A stretch of 6,788 nt of DNA, from positions 1 through 6,788 of the forward strand of contig SLGU01000012.1 in NCBI GenBank assembly GCA_007136525.1, in the 5' to 3' direction. Origin of the DNA: Desulfobacteraceae bacterium (GTDB taxonomy: Bacteria > Desulfobacterota > Desulfobacteria > Desulfobacterales > Desulfosalsimonadaceae). The notes beneath the pieces are model-generated. The model saw only the letters and a list, made by a program, of their open reading frames with translations, made no database searches and was not told the DNA's origin. The translations under genes and the position numbers were made by a program. Numbering within the stretch: the stretch's first letter is position 1; each line of letters begins with the position of its first letter. Shown in pieces: positions 1-6,788 of this stretch.

Positions 1-913
1 CCGCCCCGGTAAACCGCGCAGCACAATGGGCCGCTTCGGCCGAAGCCACCAGTTTTACGCCGATATCGTCCAGGACATCCGGGGTAATTTCCAGACGGAT
101 GGCTGTTTCCCGCTGCATCTGACGGACCGCAAACGCCACGTCCCCGGCCTTGAACGCGCGGATAAAGCCATGGGTGCTCTCAATGATTTCCACCCATTGG
201 TTTCGCCAGGTGCCATCGATAAACCCCTTGATCCAACGGCTGTTGATATCCGCGGATTCATGGGGAATGCCGCAATAGGCGACCAGCATCCGTTCATTGA
301 GCCACGACGATTTTCGGGGCTCAAGCAGGGATTCCCGTTCATACCAGCGATCACGTCCGACACCCTTCCAGTGCCACGCATGAACCCCCCCGTACGCGGC
401 AGCCATCTGGTCCTGGCATCCACATGGCACGCCGGCGACCGTCTCCTCAAGGGCATGGGCCAGTTCCGGGATGCGTTCCGGTTTTATATCGCCTGTGCCC
501 GCAAGGGACAGCAGGCGGTTAAACGCGCCGATCACTGCCACCGCAGCCGACGATGAACCGCCCAGTGCGCTTTTTGGCGGTGAGGCCGAATTGATTTCAA
601 TGTGAACACCGTCAATTCTGAAATAGGCGGCAATGGCGAATATAAGCCCCATGGGATGGTTGAACGGCACCCGGTCAATCGGGTATTCAGCGGGATCAAA
701 TCCCTTTGAGCTCACCTTTACAAAACCGGGCGTATGGGCGGAAACCCGGACGGTGGTGCGCATGTCAAGGGCGATATTGAAGGTCAGCGGGCCAAGATAG
801 GACATGGGGTAAAAAAATACGGCGATATCAAGCGTACCCCCGAGGTCGATTCGGCACGGTGCAGATGCAGAAACCGGCTGCCCTTTTAGAATGCTGTGAA
901 TCGTGTGTTCCAT
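1..913 (-). CDS. GHMP-family sugar kinase (HddA/galactokinase-like), 3' end outside window
   Basis: This gene encodes a probable cytoplasmic ATP-dependent small-molecule kinase of the GHMP superfamily; 304 residues are visible and the stop lies beyond base 1. An N-terminal substrate-loop motif APCRIDLGGTLD is at residues 18-29. The phosphate-binding glycine/serine loop PPKSALGGSSSAA is at 112-124, a variant of the family's PxxxGLGSSAA. VPCGCQDQMAAAYGG at 162-176 resembles the galactokinase CGIMDQ segment, making Asp168 the likely catalytic base. The third family motif begins at FTGAG, residue 301 on, right at the window edge, so roughly 30-45 residues are missing. The QDQ-AAA-GG form points to the heptose-7-phosphate kinase/fucokinase group rather than mevalonate kinase, but the substrate cannot be read from sequence. 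The ATG at 913 follows recO by 11 bases and has an AAGGGG ribosome site 4 bases upstream, so it is probably co-transcribed. The family call is firm; the exact substrate is unknown. Confidence 0.88.
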   Translation of the reverse strand, partial: MEHTIHSILKGQPVSASAPCRIDLGGTLDIAVFFYPMSYLGPLTFNIALDMRTTVRVSAHTPGFVKVSSKGFDPAEYPIDRVPFNHPMGLIFAIAAYFRIDGVHIEINSASPPKSALGGSSSAAVAVIGAFNRLLSLAGTGDIKPERIPELAHALEETVAGVPCGCQDQMAAAYGGVHAWHWKGVGRDRWYERESLLEPRKSSWLNERMLVAYCGIPHESADINSRWIKGFIDGTWRNQWVEIIESTHGFIRAFKAGDVAFAVRQMQRETAIRLEITPDVLDDIGVKLVASAEAAHCAARFTGA

Positions 914-917
914 TGAG

Positions 918-923
918 CCCCTT
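918..923 (-). promoter_or_regulatory. Ribosome binding site of the GHMP kinase gene
   Basis: The minus strand reads AAGGGG, four bases before the ATG at 913 and just after the recO stop codon. It supports the ATG at 913 as the start and independent ribosome entry, although reinitiation after recO is also possible at this spacing. Confidence 0.6.
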
Positions 924-924
924 G

Positions 925-1689
925 CTATCTCAGGTTTTTCAGGAATTCAAGGCTTTTTGGCATTCGGCCCAGGTGATAGGGAACGAACGATTCAAGTACA
1001 CGCTGCGCCTCGGCCTGTGATTGTGCGCTGAACCGAAGCCGCATGGCCGCATCGGTGTCACAGGCCTGCACCCATGACAGCAGCTTGACGGTCCCCTTTG
1101 AAATCGGCATTCGAAACCGGCTGTCACCAGCGTAACATCCATTGCATACAATGCCTCCCTTTGCAAGATCAAAAACAACCGCGTTGGTGTCTAGGCTTTC
1201 AAGGGAGCATTCACAATCGATACAGGATGCCAAATGGGGCGCAAAGCCCGTCAAGCTAAGAAACCGGACCTGAAAAATGAGGCTCAGTACATGGGGGCTG
1301 ACATCTCCCGTGTCCAGGGCGCCCAGGCTGTAATCGAGCAGGGTGTAGATTTCGGGCTGCGCCTTGAACTCCTCAAGCCAACCGTGGACCAGGTCCGTCC
1401 AATAGCTCGCATACGCCGTTTCCAGCAGGGCGCCGCGAATGCCCATGAACGATGCGCGCATGGAAGCCTCCTGGAGGACCGGCAACCCATTGTTCCGGCT
1501 TTTCCGGCATACGATATCCAGTTTCGTAAAGGGCTCGAGCAACCCGGAAAAACGCTTCCGGCTTTTTTTTGCATTTTTGGCAATCACGGAGATTTTTCCG
1601 CGTCTCAATGAAAAAAACGACACAATCAGATCGAAATCCCCGAAATCCGTCCGCTTAAGCAAGATTGCCGGTGAAGAGAAGCATATCAT
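925..1689 (-). CDS. recO: DNA repair protein RecO
   Basis: RecO is a cytoplasmic recombination mediator that, with RecR (and RecF), helps load RecA onto SSB-coated single-stranded DNA during gap repair. The 254 residues match the usual 240-260. An N-terminal OB-fold (about 1-80) carries the typical opening SSPAILLKRTDFGDFDLIV and the basic stretch RGKISVIAKNAKKSRKRF (30-47). A helical core follows, then LTGFAPHLASC (146-156) leading into a zinc-finger-like region with Cys156, Cys159, Cys182 and Cys185 in two CxxC pairs; many RecO proteins keep these four cysteines. The ATG at 1689 is the first start after an in-frame TAA at 1708-1710. It overlaps the stop of the rodZ-like gene as ATGA and has only a purine-rich, poor ribosome site, so translational coupling is likely. 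A run of eight A residues lies at codons 40-43. Confidence 0.96.
   Translation of the reverse strand: MICFSSPAILLKRTDFGDFDLIVSFFSLRRGKISVIAKNAKKSRKRFSGLLEPFTKLDIVCRKSRNNGLPVLQEASMRASFMGIRGALLETAYASYWTDLVHGWLEEFKAQPEIYTLLDYSLGALDTGDVSPHVLSLIFQVRFLSLTGFAPHLASCIDCECSLESLDTNAVVFDLAKGGIVCNGCYAGDSRFRMPISKGTVKLLSWVQACDTDAAMRLRFSAQSQAEAQRVLESFVPYHLGRMPKSLEFLKNLR
1686..1689 (-). other. Four-base ATGA stop/start overlap between rodZ-like gene and recO
   Basis: The ATG of recO (1689-1687) and the TGA of the rodZ-like gene (1688-1686) share bases. Such overlaps commonly allow ribosomes that terminate on the first gene to restart on the second. The upstream sequence has only a weak purine-rich tract and no clear GGAGG, which fits coupling. 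Confidence 0.9.
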
Positions 1690-2447
1690 GGTTTTTCTGC
1701 TTCTTTCTTACGGATCAGAACATTGACAGCTTCTCCCGGTGCGCCCTTGAGATTGACAGCATGGTTGTTGATAAAAACCTTTACACCATGTGTATCGCTC
1801 AATGTCAAATGAAGCGCTTCTGAGGCCTCTACCTGCATCTCATCCCTCGGATTAAGCGTATATTGCTCAGGACTATGGCCATCGATGGCCAGGTGGATAC
1901 GGGTTTCAGCAAGCGCAACAAGCTTCAGGCGAAGCCGGTCATTGAGCGTATAAGCGTATTCTTCATTGTCTCCCGGCGGCGCGGGTTCGTGTTCAAAAAA
2001 AACAAACGCCTGGGGCGCTTGAGAGGCGGCGAGCCCGGGTTCATCCATATATTCCGTTACGGGTGCATTCAGCCCTTTGAATACCGTTATTGAAATGATC
2101 ACCACAATGAGCAGCACGCCAAGGGCCACGGTCATTCGGTAAACCGAATGCTTGCCGGATCGCATGAGATCCTGTTCGGACTTTGCCGATTCCAGCCAGG
2201 CTTTTCGGTTAATTTCATAGCGTTGAACAATATCGGCCGGATCAACGCCAATAACTTCGGCATATGCCTTTAAAGTCCCCTTGACATAAACTTCATCCGG
2301 CAGTTTTTCATGATCTTCCGTCTCGATGAGCATCAAATGCCATATGCTAACGCGAAGATGGTCGGCAACGGAACTGATGGCTATCCGCCGGCTTTCCCGT
2401 ATGGCCTTGAGATACCGTCCGAATGACAGGATGTAGGGTGTCTGCAT
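1686..2447 (-). CDS. rodZ: RodZ-like helix-turn-helix membrane protein
   Basis: The protein is a bitopic inner-membrane protein with the RodZ layout. RodZ links the MreB cytoskeleton to cell-wall elongation. A Cro/RodZ-type helix-turn-helix covers about residues 8-75 (FGRYLKAIRESRRIAISSVA at 9-28, then the typical VYVKGTLKAYAEVIGVDP at 53-70). A basic, charged linker (80-104) precedes one membrane helix at about 105-123, rich in Val, Leu and Ile. A proline-rich spacer leads to a C-terminal beta domain (about 170-247) of the DUF4115 type, with the AIDG turn at 187-190. At 253 residues it is shorter than the E. coli protein of over 330, mainly in the linker, as in many non-enterobacterial homologues. 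The ATG at 2447 is the first start after an in-frame TGA. It lies 41 bases after surA. Whether it truly acts with MreB is inference; a membrane-bound regulator is the alternative. Confidence 0.85.
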   Translation of the reverse strand: MQTPYILSFGRYLKAIRESRRIAISSVADHLRVSIWHLMLIETEDHEKLPDEVYVKGTLKAYAEVIGVDPADIVQRYEINRKAWLESAKSEQDLMRSGKHSVYRMTVALGVLLIVVIISITVFKGLNAPVTEYMDEPGLAASQAPQAFVFFEHEPAPPGDNEEYAYTLNDRLRLKLVALAETRIHLAIDGHSPEQYTLNPRDEMQVEASEALHLTLSDTHGVKVFINNHAVNLKGAPGEAVNVLIRKKEAEKP

Positions 2448-2456
2448 GGGTCTATT

Positions 2457-2468
2457 ATCCGGCCGGAT
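2457..2468. repeat. 12-base perfect palindrome in the surA to rodZ-like gap
   Basis: ATCCGGCCGGAT reads the same on both strands and does not extend further. It sits 9 bases before the rodZ-like start, and its GGA is the only plausible ribosome contact for that gene. It could be an operator or a structure affecting translation. About one or two perfect 12-base palindromes are expected by chance in a window of this size, so function is not shown. Confidence 0.4.
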
Positions 2469-2488
2469 TCAACGGCATAGGCCATTGG

Positions 2489-3481
2489 TTATAAAATGAT
2501 GCGGATATGGGCAGATTTTCTCAACGATTCAAGCCACTGATCAAATTTTTCTTCAACCTTCTGCTCAAAAAGTTGTTGCCTTATTTTTTCCTTTACGGTT
2601 TCAAATTCCTGTTTTGCCGGCGCCTCAACGGCATCAAGGAAAAAAATCTGAAAACCCATATCCGTTTGAATGATATCGGTGAACTGGCCGGGCTCAAGGG
2701 AAGCCATAACAGGTTGCAGGTGCTCGGAGAGATCTTCCAGTGCAAAAGCACCGAGAGCCCCCCCATCGGGTGCATTGGGCGCCATGGAGTGCTTAATGGC
2801 CATTTCGCTGAATGAAGCGCCCGCTTTGAGGGATTCCAAAACCGTTTCCATTTTCCGGTGCACCTGCCGACGGTCTTCCCCGAAAGGCATGAATATGTTT
2901 TTTAACCGGTACCTGGGCGTGATCCCGAATTTTTCAGCATCGGCCTCGTAATAATCCCGTATGTCACTATCGGTTACGATGATTTGGGATTTGACCTTCT
3001 CGTTTATCAGCTTGTTTCTGAGTATCTGCTGCCGGAGGTCTTCCCTGTATGCGTCAATGCTCATGCCGCGCACTTCCAGTGCCCGCCTGAGATCTTCGTG
3101 GGTCATCCGGTTGACCGCCTTGATCTGCTCAATGGCGGCATCGACTTCTCCGCCACTGACGCGTATGCCGGATTCTCTGATAACCTGGTCGGCAAGCGTT
3201 TCATCGATCAACTCGTCGATGAGCGCCGATCGCACTTCATAAATTCTTTCCACCGCTTCTTCGGGCGAAACCCCGCTTGAACGGATCTGCTGCTCAACCG
3301 GCGCAAGCTGGCGATTGAGTTCGGACAGAAGGATAATATCCTCATTGACAATGGCGACGATCCTGTCGACAACTTCCGCAGATTCGGCGCGATAAACCGT
3401 CGGTCCGAAAAGGCTGAAGCAGCATGCTGCCATGGACAATATAAGAAGCTTTTTATAAAAATGTTGACTCTGTTTTTTCAT
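2489..3481 (-). CDS. surA: SurA-like periplasmic chaperone with one parvulin domain
   Basis: SurA proteins bind unfolded outer-membrane proteins in the periplasm. This 330-residue form has a basic start (MKKQSQHFYKK), a hydrophobic core (12-26) and a probable signal-peptidase site near AES/A at residue 34-35. That leaves a mature start AEVVDRIVAIVNEDII much like E. coli SurA. The SurA N-terminal helical domain spans about 36-175. One parvulin (rotamase) domain covers about 189-285, with GASFSEMAIKHSMAP (221-235) and DGGALGAF (239-246). A C-terminal helix (290-325) closes the fold. E. coli SurA has two parvulin domains and about 428 residues; single-domain forms are common elsewhere. The usual parvulin histidines appear replaced: Asn195 in LKNIFMPF and Gln278 in MGFQIFF, so isomerase activity may be absent. 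The ATG at 3481 is fixed by an in-frame TAA just upstream. Confidence 0.92.
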   Translation of the reverse strand: MKKQSQHFYKKLLILSMAACCFSLFGPTVYRAESAEVVDRIVAIVNEDIILLSELNRQLAPVEQQIRSSGVSPEEAVERIYEVRSALIDELIDETLADQVIRESGIRVSGGEVDAAIEQIKAVNRMTHEDLRRALEVRGMSIDAYREDLRQQILRNKLINEKVKSQIIVTDSDIRDYYEADAEKFGITPRYRLKNIFMPFGEDRRQVHRKMETVLESLKAGASFSEMAIKHSMAPNAPDGGALGAFALEDLSEHLQPVMASLEPGQFTDIIQTDMGFQIFFLDAVEAPAKQEFETVKEKIRQQLFEQKVEEKFDQWLESLRKSAHIRIIL

Positions 3482-3493
3482 GTCGCCCGATTC

Positions 3494-3501
3494 GTCCTTT
3501 T
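3494..3501 (-). promoter_or_regulatory. Candidate ribosome binding site of surA
   Basis: The minus strand reads AAAAGGAC, with AGGA ending 13 bases before the ATG at 3481. The spacing is longer than usual, but no better site exists between the mfd stop and surA, and an in-frame TAA overlaps this tract, so the start cannot lie further upstream. Confidence 0.45.
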
Positions 3502-3507
3502 AAGATA

Positions 3508-3538
3508 AGTATAACTAATTATTAACATATGTTGTCAC
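3508..3538 (-). promoter_or_regulatory. Candidate sigma70-type promoter before surA
   Basis: On the minus strand GTGACA (3538-3533, five of six bases of TTGACA) and TATACT (3513-3508, five of six of TATAAT) are separated by 19 bases of very AT-rich sequence. The spacer is two bases longer than ideal. The element covers the last codons and stop of mfd, and it would give surA and the downstream genes expression independent of mfd. A 10-base palindrome AACATATGTT (3524-3533) lies inside it and could be an operator. All of this is inferred from pattern alone. Confidence 0.3.
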
Positions 3539-6500
3539 TTCCATCAAGATTTTTTTGCTCTGGTTCATCAGGTTGTAGATGCCTGATTTTTGAAGCGTTG
3601 CCACCATGGTCTGCGACGGCGTGATTCGAAAGCGGTCCGGTGCGGACTGAACCATCCCGATAAGTTCATAGGGCTTTTTCTGATGAATGTCCGAAAACGC
3701 CAAAGACAGGCTGTCCATTGTCAGGTCGAGCCGCTTGACCCCGGCCCGCTTTGAAAGGATCTTCAGCATAATCTTCAGCAGAAGGTGGTCCACTTCAGAC
3801 GGCGGCTGACCGAAACGATCGATGATCTCCTCCCTGAAATCAGCGACTTCCTTCAAGTCCTGCATCCTGGCAAGTCGGCGGTAGGATGAAAGCCTGCCGT
3901 CCCGGTCAGGAATATAGCTTTCCGGAATAAAAACGGAAACCGGAATATTGATTTCCGGCTCAAGGGGTTCCGTTACGATTTCCCCTTTCAGTTTTGCGAT
4001 GGATTCCTCCATAAGCTGAAGAAACATGTCATATCCGACGGCGGATATATGGCCGGACTGGTGGATGCCCAGGGCCGCACCGCCACCCCTGATTTTTAAG
4101 TCATGAAGCGCGATCTGGAATCCGGCGCCAAGGTCGCTGTGCTCCATGAGCACCTTGAGCCGTTTTTGTGCATCGCGGCCTAAAGTGGCTTCCCCCGGAA
4201 CAATCAAATATGCGTAGGCCTGCTCATCCGCCCTGCCGACACGGCCGCGCAACTGGTAAATCTGGGCAAGCCCGAACCGGTCCGCCCGATTGACGATAAT
4301 GGTGTTGGCATTGGGAATGTCAAGGCCGGACTCAACAATGGTGGTTGTCACCAGCACGTCAATGTCACGATTTACAAACTGCTGCATGACGCTTTCAAGC
4401 GCCGTTTCATTCAGTCGCCCATGAGCGACCCCGAACCGGACCGCCGGCAGCAGGTCTTTGAGGTATCTGGCCATGTTCCAGATGGTATTGATATTGTTGT
4501 GCACGAAAAAAACCTGCCCTCCCCGTTCAACCTCCCTGGATACGGCTTCCGATATGACCGCCGGGTCAAGTTCGCTGATATAGGATATAATCGGTCGGCG
4601 CATTTCCGGCGGCGTTGAAATGATGCTGATATCACGGACACCCAGCATTGACATGTGAAGGGTGCGCGGAATGGGGGTGGCGGTCATCGACAGCACATCC
4701 ACCGTGGTCCGCATCTTTTTCAGCTTTTCCTTGTGTTTGACGCCGAAGCGCTGCTCTTCGTCGATGACAACAAGGCCCAAGTCCTTGAAGCCGATGTCCT
4801 TCTGGAGCAGCCGATGGGTGCCGATGACGATATCGGAAATCCCTTTTTGCATCCGATGGATAATTTCTTTCTGCTCTTTTCGTGAACGAAAGCGGCTGAG
4901 GCACTCAACGGTTACGGGATACCTGTCAAACCGCTGCGAAAATGTGAGATTATGCTGCTCCGCTAACAGCGTGGTCGGCACCATAACGGCAACCTGCTTT
5001 CCGTCATTGACCGCTTTGAACGCCGCACGAAGCGCAACTTCCGTCTTGCCGTACCCCACGTCCCCGCAGATCAGCCGGTCCATGGGTATTGGGGCTTCCA
5101 TATCCGCAAGAACGTCCTCGATGGCCTTGACCTGGTCTTCGGTTTCCTCAAAGGCGAAACCCGCTTCAAAATCCTGGTAATACGCATCATCACCGCCAAA
5201 AGCATGCCCATTTTCGACCTTTCGTGCAGCGTAAAGCTGGAGAAGTTCGCCGGCGATCTTCTCAACGCTTTTCTTCGCCTTTGCCTTTGTCTTTTCCCAG
5301 GACGTGCCGCCAAGCTTGTCAATAACCGGTATAACGTCATCGACGCCCAGGTATTTCTGAACCATGTCCATCCGGTCAACCGGCAGGTACAATTTGTCCC
5401 CGCCACGGTACTCGATTACCATGAAATCGTTTGTGACCGCATCAATGGTCAGTTTTTCAAGACCTTTATACCGGCCGATCCCGTGTGCGACATGGACGAT
5501 GAGGTCATCGATATTGATATCCGAAAAATCGAGAAAGGTGGTGCGTACGGCCTGGCGTTTTTCACGGCGGCTTCTGCGGATGCCAGCTTTTCCGAAAATT
5601 TCCTTTTCCGTGATGATGGCCAGGCGCAGGTCATGAAAAACAAAGCCCCCGCTCAGATGCCCCGTGACAATGCCGGTTTTGGGCAATCTGCCGACCATTT
5701 CCAAAAGAGATGGAAAAACAGCCGGGTGCTTTCCGTAGGGCTCGAGCAGACCCTTGAAGCGGTCCGCCTGTAAACGCGACTGGCAGGCAATCGCTACATG
5801 GTATCCGTTCGTTTCATGGATGTCGATCCAGTCCGTCAATGGTTTTAGCAATTGCTCTTTCCTGTCGGCCGCACGGAGATTTCCGGTAAAACCGGCATTG
5901 TCCTCAACGGAAAGATGAATCACGTGATGACCGTCTGCATCCGGCCCTGCCGGCGACTGCACATTTACCAGGGGAAACGACAGTTTCCGGATGTTCGCAA
6001 GATCCGGTTTTACCGTTGACCATGGCTGATAAATAGATTCCGGCAATACACACATCCGGTTGTCGTCGCAGGCCGACAGATAGTTTCGGGTTGCCCGGTT
6101 TTCATTTTTGACAGCCTCGCTTTCATTGGCTTCCGGGTCATAATCAATGATGAGGGCATTGGGATGCAGGTAGTCAAAAACCGTATCCGGTTGCTCATAT
6201 AGCAGGGGAAGCAGCCCTTCAATGCCGGCAAACACGCCTTCATTGCGAAGCCTTTCGATGAATTCGGTTACCGCAGCTTCGGTAATTCCGGACCTTTCTT
6301 TCTGCGCGCGCGCACGGCGGACGATCTCATCCACCCGGTGCTTTTCAAAAACGGCCTCCCGGGCGGGAAGGATGATTGCCTCGCTGATTTGATCCACCTT
6401 TCTCTGGCTTGAAACCGAAAACCGGCGGATAGAGTCCACCATATCCCCGAAAAGTTCGATGCGCAGCGGATCATCATACATGGGGGAAAAAATGTCGATG

Positions 6501-6788
6501 ATACCGCCGCGAACGCTGTATTCACCCGGCTCCTCGACAATGGCTGAATGCACATAGCCGCCATTATGGAGCTTGGCCACAAGACGGTCACGGTCCAGCT
6601 CTTCATTGACCATTATGAGTTCTGCATAACTGCAAAGCTCACCCTTGGGTATGACCCGCTGCAGCAGGGTTTCCACAGGCGCAACGATAATGGCTGGCGA
6701 GCGCCCGTCAACGGCGAGTTTATAAAGCGTGCGAACCCGGTGAGCGGCTGTTTCATTATTGTAGGCCAGCCGTTTGAAAGGGAGAATA
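3515..6788 (-). CDS. mfd: Transcription-repair coupling factor Mfd, 5' end outside window
   Basis: Mfd is a cytoplasmic DNA translocase that pushes stalled RNA polymerase off DNA lesions and recruits UvrAB for nucleotide excision repair. The frame is open to the window edge, giving 1090 visible residues; about 60-90 are missing compared with the usual 1150-1180. The GTG at 6676 is internal, since 37 more codons match the family (ILPFKRLAYNNETAAHRVRTL). Visible parts are the UvrB-like module (VRGGIIDIF near 92-100), the RNA polymerase interaction (CarD-like) domain around 425-490 with HGIGRYKGL at 435-443, and a superfamily 2 helicase core. In the core, Walker A GDVGYGKT is at 575-582, DEEQ at 676-679, TATPIPRT at 702-709 and QLRGRVGR at 845-852. 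A translocation (TRG) segment with IRGGGAALG and HQSGH follows, then the C-terminal TRCF domain (about 960-1085). All ATPase motifs look intact. The stop is 33 bases before surA. Confidence 0.98.
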   Translation of the reverse strand, partial: ILPFKRLAYNNETAAHRVRTLYKLAVDGRSPAIIVAPVETLLQRVIPKGELCSYAELIMVNEELDRDRLVAKLHNGGYVHSAIVEEPGEYSVRGGIIDIFSPMYDDPLRIELFGDMVDSIRRFSVSSQRKVDQISEAIILPAREAVFEKHRVDEIVRRARAQKERSGITEAAVTEFIERLRNEGVFAGIEGLLPLLYEQPDTVFDYLHPNALIIDYDPEANESEAVKNENRATRNYLSACDDNRMCVLPESIYQPWSTVKPDLANIRKLSFPLVNVQSPAGPDADGHHVIHLSVEDNAGFTGNLRAADRKEQLLKPLTDWIDIHETNGYHVAIACQSRLQADRFKGLLEPYGKHPAVFPSLLEMVGRLPKTGIVTGHLSGGFVFHDLRLAIITEKEIFGKAGIRRSRREKRQAVRTTFLDFSDINIDDLIVHVAHGIGRYKGLEKLTIDAVTNDFMVIEYRGGDKLYLPVDRMDMVQKYLGVDDVIPVIDKLGGTSWEKTKAKAKKSVEKIAGELLQLYAARKVENGHAFGGDDAYYQDFEAGFAFEETEDQVKAIEDVLADMEAPIPMDRLICGDVGYGKTEVALRAAFKAVNDGKQVAVMVPTTLLAEQHNLTFSQRFDRYPVTVECLSRFRSRKEQKEIIHRMQKGISDIVIGTHRLLQKDIGFKDLGLVVIDEEQRFGVKHKEKLKKMRTTVDVLSMTATPIPRTLHMSMLGVRDISIISTPPEMRRPIISYISELDPAVISEAVSREVERGGQVFFVHNNINTIWNMARYLKDLLPAVRFGVAHGRLNETALESVMQQFVNRDIDVLVTTTIVESGLDIPNANTIIVNRADRFGLAQIYQLRGRVGRADEQAYAYLIVPGEATLGRDAQKRLKVLMEHSDLGAGFQIALHDLKIRGGGAALGIHQSGHISAVGYDMFLQLMEESIAKLKGEIVTEPLEPEINIPVSVFIPESYIPDRDGRLSSYRRLARMQDLKEVADFREEIIDRFGQPPSEVDHLLLKIMLKILSKRAGVKRLDLTMDSLSLAFSDIHQKKPYELIGMVQSAPDRFRITPSQTMVATLQKSGIYNLMNQSKKILMEVTTYVNN

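Noticed and set aside
26..556. A 176-codon open frame on the plus strand.
   Set aside because: It lies opposite the GHMP kinase, whose motifs are clear on the minus strand. The plus-strand product has no recognisable domain, so it is a codon-bias shadow.
1284..1583. A 99-codon minus-strand frame in recO, offset from the recO frame.
   Set aside because: It overlaps the conserved OB-fold and core of recO and its product is arginine- and serine-rich without any recognised domain.
4662..5180. A 172-codon open frame on the plus strand opposite the mfd helicase motifs.
   Set aside because: The coding frame there is fixed by Walker A, DEEQ and TATPIPRT on the other strand, and the plus-strand protein is serine-rich and featureless.
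5204..5773. A 189-codon open frame on the plus strand.
   Set aside because: It is antisense to the interaction domain of mfd, where conserved motifs fix the minus-strand frame. The antisense protein shows no domain or ribosome site.
3515..6676. mfd starting at the GTG at 6676.
   Set aside because: The frame stays open to the window edge and the 37 codons upstream resemble Mfd, so this GTG encodes an internal valine and the true start is outside.
1..6788. Possible defence island, mobile element, CRISPR array or other novel system.
   Set aside because: All sequence is accounted for by five housekeeping-type genes with short gaps. I saw no direct repeat array, integrase, transposase, toxin-antitoxin pair or attachment site.

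Overview
The window is ordinary, densely packed bacterial chromosome, and I did not find a previously undescribed system in it. All five genes lie on the minus strand and read from high to low coordinates: mfd (5' end beyond the window), a surA-type periplasmic chaperone gene, a rodZ-like gene, recO, and a GHMP-family sugar kinase gene (3' end beyond the window). Gaps between them are 33, 41, minus 4 and 11 bases, so the set looks like one transcription unit. No stretch of 300 bases lacks a gene. I saw no tRNA, rRNA, CRISPR array, insertion sequence or other mobile element, and no terminator.

The gene order and protein types suggest a Gram-negative bacterium, most likely a sulfate reducer-type Desulfobacterota (former Deltaproteobacteria). 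SurA implies an outer membrane, and the RecO and Mfd sequences read like those of that group. This is inference from memory of the families, not from a search. Base composition looks balanced (about half GC by eye) and even across the genes, with no sign of recent transfer.

Region by region: 3515-6788 is the transcription-repair coupling factor, which displaces stalled RNA polymerase and recruits UvrAB. 2489-3481 is an exported chaperone with one parvulin domain that seems to lack both usual active-site histidines. 1686-2447 is a membrane protein with a cytoplasmic helix-turn-helix and a periplasmic beta domain, as in the cell-shape protein RodZ. 925-1689 is RecO, which loads RecA in gap repair, and its start overlaps the rodZ-like stop by four bases. 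1-913 is a GHMP kinase of the heptose-kinase/galactokinase type, absent from the given ORF list because its stop lies outside the window.

Functionally the cluster mixes DNA repair (mfd, recO) with envelope work (surA, rodZ-like, perhaps the sugar kinase). The points most worth a second look are the histidine-less parvulin domain, the sugar kinase placed directly after recO, and two short palindromes in the intergenic gaps.
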